Positions 58,206-64,000 of a stretch of 64,000 bases of DNA are shown one piece after another. Positions within the stretch are counted from its first letter, which is position 1; every line of letters begins with the position of its first letter. The notes under the pieces are model-generated. The model did no database searches and was not told where the DNA came from. It was given only the letters and a program-made list of their open reading frames with translations. The stretch is taken from positions 14,084,633-14,148,632 of the forward strand of contig NC_067286.1 of the NCBI RefSeq assembly GCF_020740795.1. Direction: 5' to 3'. A program made the position numbers and the translations under genes. The stretch comes from Apus apus. Its lineage: Eukaryota > Chordata > Aves > Apodiformes > Apodidae.

Positions 58206-58426
58206 CTGTGCAGAATCAGAGAGACAGAAATAAGACAGTAATTGATGGCAGCACCAGCAAAGTGTCCCAAACACACAAAACCATGCTATGACCTTAACAG
58301 TGCAGGGTATTAAATAGAGGTTTTACAATTGCAAGAAATAATCAGTTGGAAACTGAAAAGTAAATAATTTATTCTGGGTACAAGTGACTGCAGCCACTTC
58401 ACCCAGAGCAGAACAGCACTACTCAC

Positions 58427-58532
58427 TACTGCCTGGTATTTGCTGTGATCATCTGCACTTCTCAGCTCTGAAGATTTATCATGCTCTTCTCCTATTTCTT
58501 CACTTGACAGGAATTCACTCAGTTTCTGCACA
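58427..58532 (-). CDS. ABCC8: ABCC8 exon 13: lasso-like linker before NBD1
   Basis: Encodes VQKLSEFLSSEEIGEEHDKS and SELRSADDHSKYQAV. VQKLSEFLSS and KYQAV match mammalian SUR1; the charged middle is variable. Acceptor TTTCAG; donor GTGAGT. Continues to PLKVV of exon 14 as in human. Confidence 0.96.
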
Positions 58533-59475
58533 CTGAAAGGGAAAAAAAGGAATTACACCTCAACCTGGAAAGCCAAGCTTTTGTTCAATGCAATATTTAT
58601 TATAGAGCAACCCTTTCAGTATTCCAGCCATTTGTCTGCCTGCTGCATAGTTTGCTTTAATTTTGTTACAGGCATATGAAAATGTGCACTGAGAAGTTAC
58701 TGCAAGGAAGTTGACAAAACCTGCCCTGTAGTCTATTGGCACCTATGATATTTTTATGGTGTGTACAGATGCCTCTCAAGCCTTGTCTTTTCTGATACCA
58801 TGAGAGTGATTTCATGAAAGATTTTTTCAGATGTATGGTGGGATGCAGACCAGCTGCAACAATAGCTCATTTTCAAGCCACAAGCTGAAGCAGAATGAAT
58901 GTAATTCAAGTTACTGTAGAGCTGCACAGTTAGTTCTACTGAACAGTCTTATGAACACTAGGAACCAGAAGCCTGATGAAATCCATCACTGTGAGGTAAA
59001 TTCAACCAGCTATGATGAAATACAAAGTGTATGAGGTAAAAATGATAAAGAAATATACCTTAACAAAAGTGTTCAACAGATGAGCTGTAAAAGGAAACCT
59101 GACAACCAGCAACAAAGGAGAATGCATAAAATCTTCCCATGCTACTGAAGATTTAATTAGCTAGGAGATAATGTGTCTTTATTATGACATTTAACAGATG
59201 ATGACAACAATTTTATCTCTGTACCTGACTTTATAAAACGTATGTCTAATCTACTCACAGGGACAGCAAATGAAGTTTGTAAAGGAAGTAGATTGAATCA
59301 GGAACTCAACATCAAAGGGGCCCAGTTAGCTGGAAATAAGTTAATTATCAGGCTCCAAAATTATAAACTGCCAGAAGGCTTTAAGTTCCTAAAAACAGAT
59401 TTATGGACAAGGACTGAAAAAATTTGTGTCAATATTTAGCCTTAGGCTAACTGGGGAGAAACAGGCCAACACTGG

Positions 59476-59525
59476 CACCGTAGCATAGTGGTAAGTGGCT
59501 ATCTGCTAGCATGCAAGTCTTACAA
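59476..59525 (+). other. tRNA-like or tRNA-derived SINE head (weak)
   Basis: The + strand reads CACCGTAGCATAGTGGTAAG, then CTGCTAGCATGCAAG. TAGCATAGTGG fits a polymerase III A box, and CTAGCATGCA resembles the anticodon arm of tRNA-Ala(AGC). I find no convincing B box or acceptor-stem pairing downstream, so it is not a functional tRNA gene; it may be a decayed SINE or tRNA relic. Confidence 0.25.
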
Positions 59526-61493
59526 AATAAAAATAAAGCCCCCAAGATTTACTTTTAATTCCACTGCAAAGGATTATTCTTCAGAAGATGACTTACTTTT
59601 ATCCTACAAACCTCATGGTGCCAAAACAGTGCTGGCCCAAGCCAGTATGGAGTGTCTAAGGCAGATTCCCTGTAGTTAGCACTGGTCTTGCAAGTAGAGA
59701 TGAAAGCCACCTGGGGACATGTTCTGTCCTGTTCCTAGGACAGAACTGGTTCTACAGTTTTTCTATCAACCTGCCCATTTGCTAAAGCAGCTGAGGACCA
59801 AGAGATTCACAGCAGGGTGAATTTAGCTAGAGCAGGTACTACAATCTAAGCAACTGAAAAGGGGGAGAATAAGTAATTGTGATAGGACAAGAAAAGTAAT
59901 AACTAATTCATGCTTAGTGTTGGACCAGAATCCCTTAATGGGAACTTCTGTTATTTCAAAGGAAGAAATTAGAAGCCCCATCACTGGTGATATTTATATC
60001 TATTTGCGCAATTTCTTGTTCAGTGAAGCAGATGTTTAAGAGAGTATTTTAAATGTCTTCAAGTGGACCAAATGATGGGTTAGATGTTGCCTACGTGGAG
60101 CTGGTATGCAGCTGCACCAACATTCTCTACAGGAAAATTACATTGACATTTGAGTAACTGTTCCAAAGGTATAAAGAACAGATAGAAGTTTCCTGTGTTT
60201 GCTCCAGGGTCCAGAGGGGGAGGAAAAGAACCATGTCTCTAAAGCCATTCAATAGTTTGAGTTTTGCTCTCTGCTCTCTGGTTGTGTATCAAGAGGGTGG
60301 TAATGTAAGTGCCGAGACTTCTCTGCCCACTGCTATGCTCAATTCTGGAATAGCTGTTCCTCTGGCAATTACTGAGGAAACACAGTATAGCTGTGAGAAA
60401 ATCTTTTTTTGAGGCAGCAACTCATATTTCAGAATGCCACACAGTTCTACACTCTTAAAGAGTAAAGAAAGTACATTCTCTGCAGAGGTCTCGCTGACAT
60501 TGCAATTTCACCAGTATTCCACTATCTCCACAGAGGAGATTATTTTTAAGCCACAGAACAGACATATTGATTAAAACACGGTTATTTGCACAGCTGACTG
60601 AGAAAGCGGTTTCGTATTAAACCCAGTAAGATACATAATGCCACTCTGGCTACTTGAACTTTGCTAATGGAAAATTGTACACTGTACCCTTTGTGCTTCC
60701 TGACTTCAAATTGAAGAAATACATCAATTGGCTGCTCAGTTTTAATTTTCAATGTCACAGAGATTCTACATATTAAAAAAACCCAAACCTTTCCAAAGAG
60801 AATTCTCACCTTCCTAAGGACTTTCAGCAGTTCCCCCTCTCAGAGTAAACACCCTAGCCCCATAACTTGAAAATTCTGCATGTACCCTATGTGGAGCAGA
60901 GGCTTTAAGTCATTGGAATCAATGATTCCAATGTTCTTCTGATAGAGTCAGTGACAATCCATGAGGATGCTTTGGGTATATCTGTAATGTTTAAAGATTT
61001 GTGGAGATTATTGTCCTTAATAGCATCTGGCATCAGAAACTGTAGCCAGTATTAACAGAGAAGGGGTTGTAAAGTGCCTGAGATGAAAAGCCAGTAAAAC
61101 ACCCTTTTAGCATCATTTACATGCTGGTTTCACTGCTCGATCCTTTTCTGATTCACTGCGTTCCTTTCTGTCTGTGTAACAGTAGCTGCCTTGTACACTC
61201 ACTAAAACCAATTAGAGTATCTCTGCTTAAGGAAAGCTGAAATTCAACTTCATCAAGGTTTATTACATTACCTTTACATGATCTTACTGATCAGCTACTT
61301 ACTAGCAGGAAGGTGTAACAGCAGGACACAGAGGAAGTAAACATTAGTTGTGCTCAATCAACACAACCACCGTTTTCTAATAACTCTCTGCTTTTTAACA
61401 TTTACCAACCTATTTAAGCAAGTATGTGTTTGCATGGTTTGAAAATATCAGGCACATGGTTCCAAAATATTGCACTGAAGGATGGACTACTCA

Positions 61494-61537
61494 GAAGACA
61501 CATCCACAGTAGCACGAAGACACATCCAGAGTAGTAC
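61494..61537. repeat. 22-bp tandem duplication
   Basis: Two adjacent 22-nt copies, 61494-61515 and 61516-61537, sharing GAAGACACATCCA and differing at two positions. Intronic. Confidence 0.85.
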
Positions 61538-62900
61538 TGGCAGCACTATAGGACAATGCACTCTGGAACACTACCTAGGTTACTGTGATGTAGACAGCCA
61601 GGAAGACAAGGATCACAGACTTCTTAGAGTTTGAGCTTGGCAATTCCTGCCTGCAGTACAAATGGCAGGGCAATAGCCTGCTAAAGAGAAGGTAACTACA
61701 GAAGAACTCATTAAGAACTCCCAGCTAGAAACAATTGATACTCGCTTGATACTAATTGGTTTAGAACTGTTCTAGCAGCATTAACAGGCACACAGTTCAT
61801 TTATAAAATCCTTAGACAAGCCAAAATAAATACTCAGTGTCAGTGTGGGCCTCCGGTTCCTTTCCTGGCTGCAATGTTAGCATGACAACTTGCCACAACT
61901 CTAGGGACTACTCCAGTGGCTGCAAAGCTTTCCATGCCATGTGCTGACACTCTCACATTTCACACTTGTTAGGAGAGAGGACACAGCTGTGACTTTGCAC
62001 TGTCAGGGAATTTCAAAACAGTGAGGGCAATCTCAGCCTCCTGCTGTAGTCTCCTTTCATCTCCAGTGATTCAAAGGTAACTAAGAAATGACTGGTGTCC
62101 TGTATGAGTCCCCAGAGTTTGGACAAGCTCTTAAGACAGCTACATTGGAGGACACAAAGGTGTCCTAATGAAGAAAGAAGCCCTAACTCTCTTCCCTCCC
62201 CTATCAGTCAGGTAGAGTTACATGCATATGAAAAGTGTTAGGAGGTTTTTACACAGATCTGTTAATACTCAAAACTGTGAAAAAGCAGTTCTACTGGTTG
62301 GTATTTCAGTTTTTGAATACTCAGAATAACATGTTCCTAAGAGAGTAAAAATTCAACAAGTCTGGCATAGACATTTAGTAAGTAACTTATTCTTACACTC
62401 AACAGTGATTTTTATGGGTTGTTGTTGGTTTGTTTATTTAAGTCTTACTCTGCAACAACAGGTGGTGGAGACTGAGCTCAGCCCAAGAGATACATGTGTG
62501 CTTCTGTGATTACTTTTTTCCCCATCTACACACTTGATGGAGGGAAACATTTGGGTGATTTACAAAACTAAATCTTCAGTGAGTTCTCACTTCCTTTCTT
62601 GTTACCACATGCACGTCGCATGCAGTACCAGTACAGCTCAACCCATTCTGAACAATGAAGTACTAGCTGTGTACCCCAAAATATTGGTTGTGACCATTGT
62701 ATCAGCAAAGTGCTTGGCCCATGTGCTACAACCAAGGGAACCATGCAAGGCAGAATGTTGGGAAAAAATTATATACAATATTTGTAACAACAGACAAACA
62801 GTCACCACACTATTTCTAAACTTACAACTGGAAAATGAGCATTGGACACATTCTCTAAAGTTGGAGAGACAGTAGCAAACATTAATTTTACAGTTCTTAC

Positions 62901-63046
62901 CTTACTAATGCTTTGACAGTGGATCTAACCACACTGGAGAGAAGGAACAATGGAGACACAAGAATATGAAACAGGGAAATGGAGGCAAATGCCACAGATG
63001 GGGAGAAGTCAGCCTTTCTTGTCAGATGAGCGTGGACCACAAATGT
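62901..63046 (-). CDS. ABCC8: ABCC8 exon 12: TM10-TM11
   Basis: Encodes [40 protein letters not shown] and [25 protein letters not shown] and [15 protein letters not shown] match SUR1 TM11 and its cytosolic extension. The human neonatal-diabetes residue L582 is, as I recall, in exon 12, consistent with this numbering. Acceptor TTGTAG; donor GTAAGA. Confidence 0.97.
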
Positions 63047-63352
63047 CTACAAAGAGACAGACATCATCATCATCAGCGTTTTGTCATAAAGAAGGAAATG
63101 TGTAAAGACTTCATATTTCATAAGCATTTCATTTACTGAATCTTAGTTTATACTCTCAGCAGTCTGGGGGAGTGCTGTATACTCTGGGCTGCTTCTGGTC
63201 ACGGACGACAAGAGGGCATTTTCCATTCTCTCCCAGAGGAATTGCAAACGTGCAGCAGGTTTGTATCCTGTCCTCCTCCCTCCTCATTTCCACATCACTT
63301 ATACTTGAAAATGCAGTTGTAATTAACGCTACTTAGAAAAGTCCATACTTAC

Positions 63353-63393
63353 TATAAGTACAGCTGCAATTGGTATTGCTGCATTCATAAAGA
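63353..63393 (-). CDS. ABCC8: ABCC8 exon 11: TM10 (first exon in the window)
   Basis: A 41-nt exon encoding FMNAAIPIAAVLI (human FMNTAIPIAAVLI), part of TM10. Its first codon is completed by exon 10, which is not in the window. Acceptor TTCACAG; donor GTAAGT. Confidence 0.94.
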
Positions 63394-64000
63394 CTGTGAA
63401 GGAAAACATGTAGGAACATTTAGAAACAAATTCCATTCAGACATGCTAAATGTTAAAACACTACTAAGCACTGGTTTACAATGGTACTTTCTGTGCTTAA
63501 GATAGGAAAAATGTGCAACTATCTAAAGACATCTGTATGTTGTTTTAAAATACCTACAGTTTACATCTCTTCAGGACACCAGAACAGGCAGAACCCAGCA
63601 GTGCAACCTAGAAAACGTGACCAATCTAGTGGTTTTGAGCGTGATCAGCTCACACGCAGTTCAGACATGGGATGCTGCAGGTCTCTGTACCACGACAGAC
63701 AGAAAGGCCAAGCTGGAGCAAGGCCTGGCAGGAGACTTGAAGCCGTGGCAGGAAGAGGAAAGGAGATGCAGCAGAGTCTGCAGAGGCCCCAGCACCAACA
63801 CTGCCCTGCTCACTGCCTGCGCTCCTTGTTTGTCCCTGGGACCTCCTGGGAGAGCCACGGGCAGGTCTGCCAAGTTTTGACCTACTCTGGGGCATCACTT
63901 CTGAGGTACAGGGGCCTTTTGGGATGCAGTTCAAAAGGAAAGGAAAGATTGGCAGCCCTGCACTTTATCACTGACTTAGTTTATTCTTATGGAGGATTTA
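63394..64000. other. ABCC8: ABCC8 intron 10 (partial)
   Basis: I looked for exon 10 (the conserved SUR segment with the ...KLLKLYAWE... motif) and found nothing. The GC-rich open frames at 63617-63934 overlap on both strands and have no SUR1 similarity. Confidence 0.6.

Larger units (their letters stand above)
58533..62900. other. ABCC8: ABCC8 intron 12
   Basis: 4.4 kb, the largest intron seen. It contains a tRNA-like sequence near 59476-59525 and a 22-bp tandem duplication (61494-61537). Open frames such as 62534-62875 have no recognisable similarity. No further exon seen. Confidence 0.6.

Noticed and set aside
63394-64000. Exon 10 of ABCC8 or another gene in the GC-rich right end
   Set aside because: The overlapping frames on both strands show no SUR1 motif and no conserved splice context.

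Overview
This is a vertebrate window, almost certainly from a bird. The genes are vertebrate, several chicken-repeat-1 (CR1) LINE fragments carry the typical avian 3' end, and there is one solo LTR of the avian ERVL type. I cannot name the species. Coding density is low, and the only two genes I can support are both on the minus strand: ABCC8 (SUR1) and KCNJ11 (Kir6.2), the two subunits of the ATP-sensitive potassium (KATP) channel.

Layout on the + axis: (1) 1-10949 lies 3' of KCNJ11. It holds no gene I recognise, only CR1 relics near 2.06-2.32 kb and 4.68-4.80 kb and simple repeats. (2) 10950-12143 is the intact, intronless KCNJ11 coding sequence (397 codons), with a very GC-rich 5' flank up to about 12660. 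(3) 12144-18214 separates the two genes and contains the solo LTR (17012-17688). (4) 18215-63393 is the 3' two thirds of ABCC8. I placed 29 coding exons by homology and splice signals; they are exons 11-39 in the 39-exon mammalian scheme. They join in one open frame of 3113 nt (1036 residues plus stop) with every junction phase consistent. Exons 1-10 lie beyond the right edge.

Four Kir6.2 subunits form the inward-rectifier pore and four SUR1 subunits surround it, coupling the ATP/ADP ratio to membrane potential (in pancreatic beta cells, to insulin release). Both proteins keep an RKR ER-retention motif, so assembly-dependent surface delivery is probably preserved. SUR1 also keeps both Walker A motifs, the NBD1 LSGGQ, the degenerate NBD2 FSQGQ, and the sulfonylurea-contact residues of exons 30 and 32. 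The SUR1-then-Kir6.2 tandem order matches mammals.

There is no evidence of a novel system. The items most worth a second look are an enlarged extracellular turret in Kir6.2, a GC-AG intron (intron 30), two 36-nt same-phase microexons (17 and 18) separated by an inverted CR1 pair, a Trp-to-Cys change in SUR1 TM12, and some ancient SINE/LINE relics.
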